Assembly (NCBI GenBank): GCA_037102815.1
Contig: BTPP01000009.1
Coordinates: forward strand, 310,001 to 374,000
Length of the DNA stretch: 64,000 nucleotides
Source: Neurospora intermedia
Taxonomy: Eukaryota; Ascomycota; Sordariomycetes; Sordariales; Sordariaceae
Direction of reading: 5' to 3'
Shown here: positions 31,701-42,222 of the stretch, piece by piece
How positions within the stretch are numbered: the stretch's first letter is position 1
How the letters are laid out: the number at the start of each line of letters is the position of its first letter
The notes under the pieces: generated by a model
What the model was told of the DNA's origin: nothing
The model's database searches: none
The model's input: only the letters and a program-made list of their open reading frames with translations
Position numbers and translations under genes: made by a program

Positions 31701-33752
31701 TCATGACTTTTCCAATTGCTGTACACACCCTTGTTAGCCAACCATTCACAACAACCTCACGGATAACAAAAGGGAAGAGAAAAAAAAACTCACCAAAGCA
31801 AACCGACTCCTCCCCCTAACCCAACTCCCACACCAAACCAACACCCACGGCACAGCCGTCAACCCCACCGCCACGCCTCCCAAGATAGCACCTGCCCGCC
31901 CTTCTCCCAGATTCGTAAACAACGGCGCCGTCACCAGCGGAAACACACCTCCCAAAATATTCCTGCAGAAACTCTGTGCCGCCAGCGCCGAACTCGCATA
32001 CCGATGGTACGTATCCGCCAGGTAATTGAACACAGCCAGATACACCGACAAGATACCCATGGTGGCGATACCGATGCCGATGGTCGGCGCGATCCAGTGA
32101 TAGTAGGGACGGGCAGTGAAGCCAAAGATGAAGAGGCCGACGGGCAAAAAGGTGGCGGTCAGACAGGTGAAGTAGAGGCGGGCTTCGGGGGAGTTAGTGG
32201 GGAAGTGGGTGCGGAGGAAGGGCCAGACGGGGTTTTCTTTTGTTGTGGTACTAGAAGGGGACTTTGGTTCGTCGGAGGAGTAGGGAAGGGCGTTGGGGCC
32301 TTCGGTGTCGGAGGCCGAATTCTCAGAAGAAGAGGTAACAGGAGCAGGAGCAGCTGCCCTCCACTTGGGATGATGCAACATCTTTTCTTGCCAGATGCCA
32401 ATAGCGGTAGCGAGGATGGCGCCGACGATCATGGCGACAAAGATACGGCCTCCTTGCTCAATGTTCCAACCGTACTGGCGACGAAAGACAAGCGGGATGG
32501 AGCCAAAGGTGAGGTAAAGCACGCCCCACGCGAAGGCGGCCCAGAGGGAGAAGAAGAAGACGACGGGCTCGGTGAAGAGGAGGTGGAAAGGGCGGTAGAC
32601 GGAGGTGCCGATCATGGTGGTGAGAGAACCGCGTTCTTCGTCCTCTTTGACTTTCCACCTGATACGCTGGAGTGTTTTCGTTCCAGAAGGAGATGCCCCC
32701 TTTTCCTCATCATCCACATCCACATCCGCATTTCCATTCTCTTCTTCTTCATCAACCCAAACGCCATAATACCCCTTTTCCTCCAACTGCTCATACCACC
32801 GATTCAACGCCTTGGCCTTCCTGCTCAGCAACACTGACCCTCTACTCTCCTTAAAGAACACCATCAGCGCCACCATCAACGCACCACCAAGAATAACCTG
32901 ATGCCAAAAGATCCACTTCCACTTGGCCCCGTTCCCCTCCTCGATGTTCCCATTTGCATCCGTCCCCCACCGCTCCGTCATGTACGCACTCACCAACGGC
33001 CCCAGTCCCGTGCCGCACAGTACCGCTCCACTAAACAGCGCCATGGGCGTGTTCCTTTCCGCTGTAGGCCAAATATCCGCAATCACACCGCCGACCATGG
33101 TGCTGAAAACCGAGGCGCCCACGCCCAAGAAAAACCGAGCGATCAACATGCCTTCCAGCGTCTCGACTACGCCGCAGACCATTTGGAAAATGACAAACAT
33201 GATGCCGGCGGCGACGAAGACGGGTTGGCGACCGTTCATTTCGGAAAAGGGCGCGAGGAACATGGGAGCCAGAGCGAAACCGAGACAAAAGGTGGAGATG
33301 CCTCCTAGGATGGCGGTCGAGCTGTGTGCGTGCGCGAGGTCTTGGAGGAGGAGTTTTTGAGGAGGGGAGTAGGCGCCGGCGGTGTAGGCGGTTAGGAAAG
33401 TGGCGATGCAGGAGAGGGTGAGCATGGTGATTTTGACGGAGGTCGGCCAGAGGATGGGGTTGGTAAAGGGTTTGAGGTTGGGGGCAGGCGGGGCAGGGTC
33501 ATTTTGGGATGTTGTTGAACCGGAGGATTGGTGGGTGGTGTTGGCAGAGGGCGGGAGGATGGCAAAGGTGAGGTAGAGATGGGTGATTTCCGTGTTGGCG
33601 TCTAGTAATTGGGTGTTTTTGGATGGTGGTGGTAAAGTAGTATCTGGGACGGTGGCGGGGTGTGGTGCGAGCACGGGAGATCGGTTGTCTTCGGAGCGCC
33701 ATGAGGGAGGTGCCGTGTCCGGGGCCGTGTGTCCGGGGGTTGGATCTGCCAT
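31701..33752 (-). CDS. MFS transporter, DHA1 polyamine/drug:H+ antiporter type
   Basis: Membrane exporter of the 12-TM drug:H+ antiporter 1 group (Tpo1-like). Two exons: 33752-31794 and 31718-31701, joined by a 75-bp intron (GTGAGT, branch GGCTAACA, TACAG). The last exon codes only QLEKS before TGA. 658 residues. After a Pro/Thr-rich cytoplasmic N-terminus (about 100 residues) come the TM segments; motif-A-like LAPFSEMNGRQPVF between TM2 and TM3, motif-C-like LCGTGLGPLVSAYM in TM5, and WKWIFWHQVILGG after it. The central loop is charged and variable. The ATG at 33752 (CATCATGGC) is preferred to an upstream in-frame codon lacking family similarity. Substrate cannot be read from sequence; polyamines, drugs or a metabolite are possible. 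Confidence 0.88.
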
Positions 33753-34360
33753 GATGGATGCTGATGTTGATCTTGATGCTGTGTCGAGTTGAGAGTGTGT
33801 ATTTGGCAGGTCGACCTTTTTGTTTCTTTCCAACCAAGTGAGACAGGATGTGCTGTCAAAACAATCCTTTACCGACTCCAACAACAAGAAGAAGAAGAAG
33901 AAGAAGAAGAAGAAAAGAAAGAGGGATCGTCAACAACAACACATCAACCGGCGAAGCGTCCCATATGTAGGAGGTGAAGGAAAATAAGTAAAGTGAAGAC
34001 TTTTCTCTTTTTCAAAGGCGGTCAACCCAGACCAGGGCTCAGGATCAAACGGTCCGAGAGATATGGAATCAAAATTGTAGAAAGGAAAAAAAAAGATGGA
34101 TCCAAGATGGCGATATCGCGGCTCCAAGAGGAGTCAGTCTTGTCCCCCTCCTTCTCCATCCCTCCGAATTCCGGAAATAAAAGCGGAAACAAAGGGAAAA
34201 TCCTTTCCTCTCCTCGTCTTCAACGAGCGAAGGAACCGACGCCTCTCGCAGGCATTCCCCAAGGCCAAGACTTTGATATGGCAAAGGACTTGGCTGCTTG
34301 GCGCCATGTAACTCGACGCTGCATGGTTGACTGGACACTATCATCACTAGTGAACACTAA

Positions 34361-34478
34361 GGCCGTGTTCGGTGCGGCCGTAGTACAGTAACGGAAGCAT
34401 TTTTTTGGTGGCAGAAAAGCTTTGGGTTAGGGTTAGAAGAGATCCCCTTACTGCACTACAGCGACAACGAACACGGCC
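34361..34478. mobile_element. Tourist-type MITE (PIF/Harbinger-like), 118 bp
   Basis: The ends are inverted copies beginning GGCCGTGTTCG; over the first 34 positions 28 match (GTAGT-CAGTAA also shared). Both ends are flanked by TAA (34358-34360 and 34479-34481), the 3-bp target duplication typical of PIF/Harbinger insertions. No coding capacity. The middle carries GGGTTAGGGTTAG. It lies about 610 bp upstream of the MFS start. A nonautonomous DNA transposon copy is the simplest reading; family assignment rests on the TSD and end bases only. Confidence 0.75.
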
Positions 34479-34971
34479 TAACAAAATCAAATACACAGTA
34501 TGTATACGACGTAGTGGAATATATAAGGCTGGGACTGGGCTGCTTGGGCTTGGCTGTCCACATGGTTACCCGTCCGACCTGGTTTAGTTAGATCCACCTT
34601 CTGTTATTGTTGAGGGCCGGCGCGAGGCCGAGATGCCGTTCGTTGACTCTACTTACTAATGTTCTTTTACTTAGTAATCTTGACGTTTTGATAGTCAGAT
34701 GACGATATCACCTCGAAGGGAGAGAGGAGAGGAGGACAGGAATATTATTCACAGGCTTCACCACGTCGACTGTGTCACGGATCGTCAGAGGAACGGTGAG
34801 GTTATTCCCGAAGCCACTTTGACTTGGCACACACGTTTGGCTGCCATGATTGGGTTACCGGGCATGGGATTCCGGTCATCATGTCTTTGTCTGCGTGCCG
34901 TATGCAGTTCCCGTTGCCAGCTGAGATGGGAATTGCTGACAGACATTTTAATGATGGCCAATACCCGGGGC

Positions 34972-35401
34972 TAGTGTAGTGTAGTGTAGTGTAGTGTTGT
35001 TTTGGCCTTGTGATGCTGTTTTTGGAGGGTTGATGAATCTGGAACATGATTCATGGGAAATGGCAATGGGGTCAAGGGAGATAGGTAGGTACTAAGATCT
35101 TGATTCACAAAGTTTTCCAGATGTGGTGTGGAAAAAGGGAATATCCCGATAGGTGACGCAAGCGCCCTGACGTGGACACTCACTAACAGACGAACCCAAT
35201 GTAACCGCACATTTTCTCCACCGATCAGTTAACCCCGATTATTCCCAGGTCCACTGTAAGCAATTCTCCTCAGCGGGCCGATCACGGCTCGAACACCGGC
35301 AAGTGTTTCCATGTCAGCGGAACATTCCGACCTTTTTGCCTGCGTCACGACATGGCTTCGGACCCGCTCCATCACCATACACTACACTACACTACACTAC
35401 A
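34972..35401. repeat. Inverted pair of pentanucleotide arrays, (TAGTG)5 and (CACTA)4
   Basis: Five TAGTG units at 34972-34996 and four CACTA units plus CA at 35380-35401 are reverse complements, about 380 bp apart. The DNA just inside the arms shows no extended inverted similarity, so this is a paired microsatellite, not a clear transposon. Confidence 0.75.
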
Positions 35402-35636
35402 GTATCCTGTTTCCGACTTGGCATATCATGATGATGTATCACAAGAACTTGAAGCTGGTCTTGTGTGCGACTCGGCCTTGATAGAATGGTGCTCCGATAC
35501 GCGACAGACAAGGCGACAAACGCCCGACGAGCGAGCGAGGACGACCTGACATCAGACGGACAACCCCCCGAGACCCTTTCAATTGCCGATCCAAACCGAG
35601 TTCTATGTGTGTACATCCTGACGGGAGACACCCTAC

Positions 35637-36821
35637 TTACGACAAAGCCGGCACCTCCCACGGCGCCCAACTTTTCAAATCCACCTTCGCCGAGCTTCTC
35701 TCCACCACTCCCGGCGCCGTCCCCGACTTCAGCAAGAAATAATCAATATAGCTCGTCAGCTCGCTCTGCTGACTGCTCGGGAACTGACAATGACCATGTC
35801 CGCCGACCAGCGAAAATCCCATAGAATTCGGCACCCCATACGCCTTATAAATCAGTCTTCCCGCCTGCATGCACGCCGTCGTCGACACGGGACCTAACCA
35901 GTCGATATCGTTCTCAAACGCAATCAAGCCCCTCGGCACCGTCAGCGCCGCCAGCAAGTGGTGGTCCGCAGGGATCTTCGTTGTCTGCCGCGTGTACGCG
36001 TTGAAGGCGGGCGAGAACCACACGTTTTCCGTGACGATCTGCGACGCCGTCTGGATATTTTTCCCCGCGGATTTCTCCGAGTCGCTGATGCGCCAGCAGG
36101 CCGCGCCGCCTGCCCCGGATTCCTGCGGGATGGTGAGAGCGATGCGGTCGACGAGGGCACCTGCTACGAAGGCACCCTTGCCGTTGCGGCTACAGCCCGT
36201 CACGCCGAGGCGCTTGGGGTCGATGCCTGAGGTGGATTGGACTTGTTCAAGTGCGTCGACGAGGCGGTCTACGCCCCATGCCCAGGCTGTTAGGGCGCCG
36301 GCCGAGTGCGAGCTGCCGAAGAGCGTGTAGAACTTGCCCTTGCCGCGCGAGGAGGTGCCGGATTGCTGGGCAAAGTCGTCGTTGGGGAAGGTGATGGTCG
36401 CCACGGTGTTGGGGACCGGGATCGAGATGCCGCCGATGCCGATGATGGCTGGGAACGGACCGCTGCTCGAGGAGGGCTTCTTGATGGAGGCTGAAAAGGA
36501 CACGGTTTGGCTGCCTACGGTAATGCGCACCGTGAGGGTGTTGCCCGAGAGGGAGCCCTCGACCTTGTCGGGCTTGCCGGGGTAGGTGCCGAGTTCGTAT
36601 TGCTGGAGGATCTTGCTGATCTCGGCTTTGCGGCAGTCAAAGTCGGCTTTGGTCGTGATTTTCTGTCCGCCCGCGGTGGTGAAAGGGTCGGGGAGCTTGG
36701 AGACGGCCGCGGTGGGATAGCTGCCGGCCACGGAACATTGGCGCTCAAAGATTTGCGAAGCCGGGGCGGCAATGGCAAAGGCCGCGCTGGCGAGCAAGAG
36801 GGCCGGGGTAAGGTGGACCAT
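35637..36821 (-). CDS. Secreted 4-O-methyl-glucuronoyl methylesterase, CE15
   Basis: CE15 esterases cut the ester bond between 4-O-methyl-glucuronic acid of xylan and lignin alcohols outside the cell. One exon, 394 residues, with a signal peptide (MVHLTPALLLASAAFAIAAPA). The catalytic triad is visible: Ser211 in G-C-S-R-N-G-K-G, Glu234 in PQESGAGG, and His344 in GGHGHC. The spacings 23 and 110 equal those of Hypocrea jecorina Cip2 (Ser278, Glu301, His411). No carbohydrate-binding module or linker precedes the domain, so it is a single-domain form like the characterised N. crassa enzyme. The stop is TAA, lying inside a GTAAGT. A TATA-like site is 59 bp upstream. Likely induced on plant biomass, which is inference. 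Confidence 0.96.
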   Translation of the reverse strand: MVHLTPALLLASAAFAIAAPASQIFERQCSVAGSYPTAAVSKLPDPFTTAGGQKITTKADFDCRKAEISKILQQYELGTYPGKPDKVEGSLSGNTLTVRITVGSQTVSFSASIKKPSSSSGPFPAIIGIGGISIPVPNTVATITFPNDDFAQQSGTSSRGKGKFYTLFGSSHSAGALTAWAWGVDRLVDALEQVQSTSGIDPKRLGVTGCSRNGKGAFVAGALVDRIALTIPQESGAGGAACWRISDSEKSAGKNIQTASQIVTENVWFSPAFNAYTRQTTKIPADHHLLAALTVPRGLIAFENDIDWLGPVSTTACMQAGRLIYKAYGVPNSMGFSLVGGHGHCQFPSSQQSELTSYIDYFLLKSGTAPGVVERSSAKVDLKSWAPWEVPALS

Positions 36822-36879
36822 GCTGACTGCTTGATGATGTGCACAGGTGGGAGACGAGTGTTTCCGACTTCACTCCCGT

Positions 36880-36885
36880 CTTATA
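36880..36885 (-). promoter_or_regulatory. TATA-like element of the glucuronoyl esterase gene
   Basis: TATAAG on the minus strand, 59 bp before the start codon, in a short leader. A CCCGGAG sequence near 37066 matches the SYGGRG CreA/CRE-1 consensus but is a weak single match. Confidence 0.4.
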
Positions 36886-38310
36886 TGATTTCTGTTTTTC
36901 CATCCGCTGAGGCCATCGAGTTGGGAGACGGTAAAGTTACCGTGTTCCTGGGCGAGATCCTTCGGATTCACTTTTCTGCCCGAGCCATACCCACATGACC
37001 GAAGAAGGTGCTTCGCGTCATTGGCACAGTAGCGTTGCTTACAGCCCTGAGTTCAACCTACTGAGTCCCGGAGAAATCACCTACATAACTCTATGGTCAT
37101 GGAACCTTCCCCGCAGCTTCTTCATCTGCTGCAAGAGGCTTGCTACCCTAGCCATGAGCATTCCCTTTCAAGCAAGTGCTTGCTGAGGCGGCCGCCAGGC
37201 ATTGCTTTATAAAGATTCGTCTTGGCACTATGAATGAGAGAAGTGCGTGGAATCGATTCGGATGATCGTCGGGCATGTGACCCCAATGTTAAAACAGGCT
37301 GATATGACTATTTGTAACAGTAGTTCCGAATGCAGGCACGGCTTCTCCAGGCCCGAATTCGAGCGGAGGTTCGTGATTGGCTCGATACAGTCCGGGGAAA
37401 TGGAGGGTAGTGTTCATTACGAAACATTGTCGGGGAAGAGGGACCAAGGCACAAGCGAGTTCTTCACACAGAGAACCTGATACCTTCTCCGCAACGCAGC
37501 CTTTACTCCAGTAGAATAGAGCCCTCTCCCCCTGCCTCATCGCTTTCTGCCAGAGGGTTACACTCTGTTACATGTGCAGGTACCGACCGAAGAGGCTGGC
37601 CAGACCCCAGACGGAGGTCCTTCAATGCCACATGGTAAATCCGGGAATTGTCGATCTCGGATGGCGAACCTTGCCTCCAAATCTCGTTGGGGTTTCCTGT
37701 GGACGCACCATTCTCACTGGCTTCACTTCCCAAATAAGGACTGGGACTGTGAATTAGTCACCGCTTGGAGTTTACAACGACCCATTTGCGGGTGACCGTC
37801 CTCTAGGAAACCAATTCTATGAATGCTCTACATCAGCCACTATATACCAACCGCCTACCCGCTGGATATGTTCATATAGCTAAATTACAGCGCCACCAGT
37901 CAAAAAGCCGGGATATTACCCATGGGTGCATTGTCCTCATGATGTCTTGACTTCCAGTCCCGAAGAGACGGTCTGTCATGGTTGGAGACACACATTGGTG
38001 GATAATCTGGATCTTAGTTCCCACCAGTAGTCGTTGGTCCCCCATCTTCTCTCTTTCTGGGATGCGGGTAGTGTAGAGAATCGTCTGATCTGGGACCACA
38101 TGTTGCTCCGACTACCAAGACTAGCCGTGGACCCTACTGATTAAAAGTCAAGTCTTTTCAGTATCATTCCATTTCACCTTCAACATAGCACATCGGTAAC
38201 CGAGCCGCAGTCAATCCCGGCATGATCCCTCTCCTTGTCGAAACTCTCTCGGCATCACCAGTCTCCGGGTCCGGGCCGGCCCTCGTCTTAGCCCATGACG
38301 GTCTAGTCAT

Positions 38311-38334
38311 GAAACAGTTTCAGAAACAGTTTCA
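38311..38334. repeat. Two tandem copies of GAAACAGTTTCA
   Basis: Two exact, abutting 12-bp units, each containing the inverted pair GAAA/TTTC around a CAG centre. The preceding CAT makes the first unit TGAAACAGTTTCA, with longer dyad symmetry. About 880 bp upstream of the AIF-like gene. Confidence 0.6.
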
Positions 38335-39213
38335 GAAGTGGAATGTGGATAGGGAACAGGAAGAATCGGTGAGACGAGAAAAACTATGGTAGGTGATCTT
38401 ATCTAGCCTAAAGTGTCTCATCATTCATGCATGAGCGGTGTAATTGTAGAGGCAGTGGGACCTTGAGGAGGGTTGGGCTCAGTCAAGGCACGATATGCCT
38501 TTCAAAATGTCCAATTCAGCCTGTAGGTAACATGTTTTTTTGTTCATCATTTCTCAACAATACCAGCTGGATTATATAAGACCAAGGCCGATCCCATCAA
38601 GTCTAGAACTTGAGAATACAGCAGTGAATATACCTACTGTACCTTGTCGTTATCAAGGCTGAGATCGGCTCACATTGGGGAAACCCCGTTAGGCTTATTT
38701 TGGACACAATGGGTTAGGGGTATTTGTTAGTGGATGGGCCTGAAACAGTGCCGTGATTGGTGCGTCCTCTTGGGTTGATGTCAATTTGCGGGTCTCTTAT
38801 GCGCGACCTCCCATCTTGATGACTTGGAACGCCGGAGATTACAGGCATGGTGAGGACCTCATTTTGTTTTCCTTAATGAAGAGGTGCTCGGGACCGACTT
38901 GTGCCTTTTCTTTGATTTTGTGACGCCAAAGTTGGACCTTCCCGTGTTTTGTGCGACATCGGAACATTGAAAGGCAAGGGAGCAGAGCTATTGTACACCC
39001 CGTTTCGACATTTTCCCTCTTGCATCTTCCGACCTTCCTCCCTCCATTCCCCGGCCTCCCTCTTTGCGACCACTGCGTGCGACCTCACCGTTTCGCGTTT
39101 TAGGTCACCATCTTTACTCTGCCTCTCAGCTCGCCAGCTAGTACCAGGCATATAGACCATCTTTCAATTCAATCCAGACCAATAATAATCCAGCCATACC
39201 ACCCACCTCCAAA

Positions 39214-40650
39214 ATGGCGTCCACCGAACCTCAATCAACCCTTGACGCCGTCCCCGAACCGCAATCCACTACTGCCCCGGCTCCCACCACCACCACCACC
39301 CTCTCAACCTCTATCGTCATCCTCGGCGGCAACCTCGCCGGCCTGGGCGTGCTACACACTCTCGCCCGACACACCATTCCCGCCCTCCAGCGCCTTCCGT
39401 CTCAACCGCAATACAAAATCACCCTCATAACCCCCAACAGCCACTTCTTCTTCAAGCCCGCCTCGCCTCGCGCGCTGATCCATCCTGACCTCTTGCCGGG
39501 AGGAGAGAAGCAGATCTTCAGGGACTTGTCCGACGCGGTGAAGCAATATGGCGAACTGGTAAACGTAATGAAAGCCTATGCCACCGACGTGGACACGTCC
39601 AAGAAGGAGGTTACGATCAAGCACGTGGACACGAATTCACATTCTGATTCTGCTGAAGGAACCTCCGCGGTCCGGTACGACGCCCTGATCATCGCCACGG
39701 GGACCAAAGCGCGCTCGGCGGCGTGGACCATGCCTGGCCAGGGAACGGAGGGGTTACACGCGGCCGAAGATGCGACCAAGCGCGAGTGGCAAGGGATTCG
39801 GACCAAGTTGAAGAACTTGCAGGCCGGCACCCACCCGCATCACTCCATCCTGATCGCAGGCGGCGGACCAGTAGGCGTGGAAACCACTGGAGAGATCGCC
39901 ACCCTACTGAAAGCCATGGGAAAAACCGAGGGCGTCACCATCACCTTGCTTTCCGGCTCTGACCGCTTGCTCAATCGCAACTGCAACGAGAGCTTGGGCC
40001 GCAAAGCAGAAGCCTACCTTAAGAAGAACTTTGGCTCCTTGGTGGAAGTGAAGCACGGCGGCATCAAGGTCGTTTCTGTCTCCGACTCTGTTATCGAAGG
40101 GGGAGAGCAGACCGAGACCACGGTCGAACTCAGCGACGGCACCACCCGCACCGTAGGCTTGTACATCGACGCCACGGGCGGTTCAGGAAACGCCGACGGA
40201 TTTTTGCCCACAACCTGGCTCGACGCTTCTTCGCGCGTCATCACCAAAGATGACTTCTTCCGCGTGCGCGGTACGGAAGAAAACGATCACCAGGCAGATG
40301 GTATCTACGCTGTAGGCGACGTCGTCTCTGGAAGCGATAACACGCTCATCTCCACCAACTTTCAGGTTCCTGTCGTCTGCTCTAGCATTGGGGTTGACCT
40401 TGCTGCCAAGATCCTCCATCCTGAAGGTGCTGAGAGTCAGTCTAGTGGTGTCAAGTTACCTGCCGCCCTCAAGCAAAAGACGTTCAAGAACAAAATGGCT
40501 GGCACGCTGTTGGTGCCCATTGGCCCTGGCGGAGGCGTCGGACAGATTCTGGGGTGGGGGGTCCCGAGCTTGATGGTGAAGACTGCAAAGGCCAAGAACT
40601 TCTTGGTTGATATGGTTGAGCCGGCTGTTACGGGGAGCCAGTGGAAGTAG
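39214..40650 (+). CDS. AIF/FSP1-like FAD-dependent NAD(P)H oxidoreductase
   Basis: Single-exon flavoprotein of 478 residues in the pyridine nucleotide-disulphide oxidoreductase superfamily, nearest to the AIFM2/FSP1 (AMID) group, which reduces quinones with NAD(P)H at membranes. After a Pro/Thr-rich start of about 30 residues comes the FAD-binding LGGNLAGLGVLHTL (a G-G-N-x-A-G variant of GxGxxG), then YDALIIATGTKAR, the NAD(P)-binding IAGGGPVGVETTGEIA near residue 215, and the C-terminal FAD segment DGIYAVGDVVSGSD. The C-terminus (VGQILGWGVPSLMVKTAKAKNFLVDM) is typical of fungal members. No TM helix or clear mitochondrial presequence. Cell-death roles reported for relatives cannot be inferred here. 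Confidence 0.9.
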   Translation: MASTEPQSTLDAVPEPQSTTAPAPTTTTTLSTSIVILGGNLAGLGVLHTLARHTIPALQRLPSQPQYKITLITPNSHFFFKPASPRALIHPDLLPGGEKQIFRDLSDAVKQYGELVNVMKAYATDVDTSKKEVTIKHVDTNSHSDSAEGTSAVRYDALIIATGTKARSAAWTMPGQGTEGLHAAEDATKREWQGIRTKLKNLQAGTHPHHSILIAGGGPVGVETTGEIATLLKAMGKTEGVTITLLSGSDRLLNRNCNESLGRKAEAYLKKNFGSLVEVKHGGIKVVSVSDSVIEGGEQTETTVELSDGTTRTVGLYIDATGGSGNADGFLPTTWLDASSRVITKDDFFRVRGTEENDHQADGIYAVGDVVSGSDNTLISTNFQVPVVCSSIGVDLAAKILHPEGAESQSSGVKLPAALKQKTFKNKMAGTLLVPIGPGGGVGQILGWGVPSLMVKTAKAKNFLVDMVEPAVTGSQWK

Positions 40651-42222
40651 GGTTTTGATATGTGGGAGTAATGGATACTGGATGGTAGATGGTTCACGGT
40701 GGATGATAATCATCGTAGAGAACAAGCAGAGATAATGATGGAGAGTCGTTAATAACGGGGTAATGGACAATGGGATAGTGGATTCGAAAAGGTCAGGTTA
40801 TGACGGACTATACGAATATTCAGGTTACGACCAGAGGGCAGGCAGAACACAGCACGCGAGAAACACAGATACACCACTACTCAGTAACTACCTACTTACC
40901 TACGCCACCTGATCATACCCATATAAGATAATACTAGATTTCCGTTCCTTGAGCAAAACAAAGGAGGACATACCATTCTCCACCATCACCTGATAGGCAA
41001 GGTAGGTAGTTTCCCCTCGCAGATATAGTCACGAAGGGTGAGTGAGTCGATGAGATTCCACGAACAGGCTTCCAGAGCAAGAACGAGACCACCACCAACA
41101 ACAATACAAGAGCAGCCCATGTACCGGGATATTAGGTTACTTTCTGCGGGAGGCGGGAATTAGCCTATATGTACGCAATGATTGAATGGCATGTAAGTCG
41201 TTCGCTTGATTCCTTTATTTGTGTAGCTAAGCATACCACTACATACGTATGTTCTCAACGTTGACCGTTGATGAGTTTGAGTAGGTGGTCTGACTATGCG
41301 ACCTATCATGGTATTTAATTGAACAAAATCTGGATTAGTACGCTAAATGCTTGTTCTCACATGTCAACCATGAAGTTATCCATGTGGACATGGGTCGGCA
41401 ACCCGCCAAGCAGGAACAAATTGATATCCATTGAGGTAGGAACCAAGTACCAGATACCTTATTCAACGGACCTGGTTTTAGACCATACACTTACGATTTC
41501 TTACGATTTCTCACGTTCACCTGCCTTTCGGGGCCTGGGTACTCGATATCCAAGTGCATTAATCACACGCGAAAGTAGGTAGGTAACTTGACCTGGCGAT
41601 ATCAAATTCAGGGCTCTAGAAACATCAAAAACGAAATAGTGGCCTGCCTTCCACTTCGGAAACCCGGCACCTCCATACAGCAGCAAGTGCGAGGCAGAAC
41701 GGCATGTTACCTACCCATCCTCGCTTCCAACGCCCTCGATATTGATATTGCGGCTAAACACTGAATGGTACTAGGTACCTCTAGTGTCGCCATGACGACG
41801 AACGGTAGTATTACCACAGAAATAGCGGCATGGTAGTATCCTCAAAGTACTTCCAGTCATCATTCACCCGTGGTGGTGATGGCCCGCTTCCTGTCCTGTC
41901 TCTCTGTCTCTCTGTTCGATAAAAAAACTATCGATATGAAGAACGTATAACGAACATCCCGTCCAACACACATGCATCCAGTCCTCATATTTCAACTTAA
42001 CCAGGTACAAAATCCCTCTCCGCCGCCCATATAACCTCCACGCCAACCCTGCTACCTCTAGACATCACGACTGACCATAGTTGTATTCCTGTCCAGTCCA
42101 TCCACTAGGTACACCCAGGCCACCGCGCAAGTTCCAGTCGCAACTGCTAAACAACAACGAACCCAAACCAGAACCCCACAACGCCACCATCTGACCAAGC
42201 AAATCCAGAATAAAAAAAAAAA
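40651..42222. other. Spacer before the small secreted protein gene
   Basis: About 1.57 kb, AT-richer, with scattered TAGGTAGGTA and TAGGTACCT motifs (41772-41780). Frames present are short and overlapping. No gene supported. Confidence 0.55.

Larger units (their letters stand above)
33753..35636. other. Spacer between the MFS and glucuronoyl esterase genes
   Basis: About 1.88 kb. It holds a GAA/AAG-rich run near 33887-33916 in the MFS leader (on the coding strand TTC/CTT), the MITE at 34361-34478 and the pair of inverted pentanucleotide arrays. No gene supported. Confidence 0.6.
36822..39213. other. Spacer between the esterase and AIF-like genes
   Basis: About 2.4 kb shared by two divergent genes. 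It contains the tandem GAAACAGTTTCA pair at 38311-38334. Several short frames lie on both strands without recognisable product or splice partner. No RNA gene seen. Confidence 0.55.

Noticed and set aside
38690-38770. Possible second copy of the 30730-30811 palindrome element
   Set aside because: Shares GTTAGGCT and GTTAGTGG words but in different orientation, with no inverted arms.
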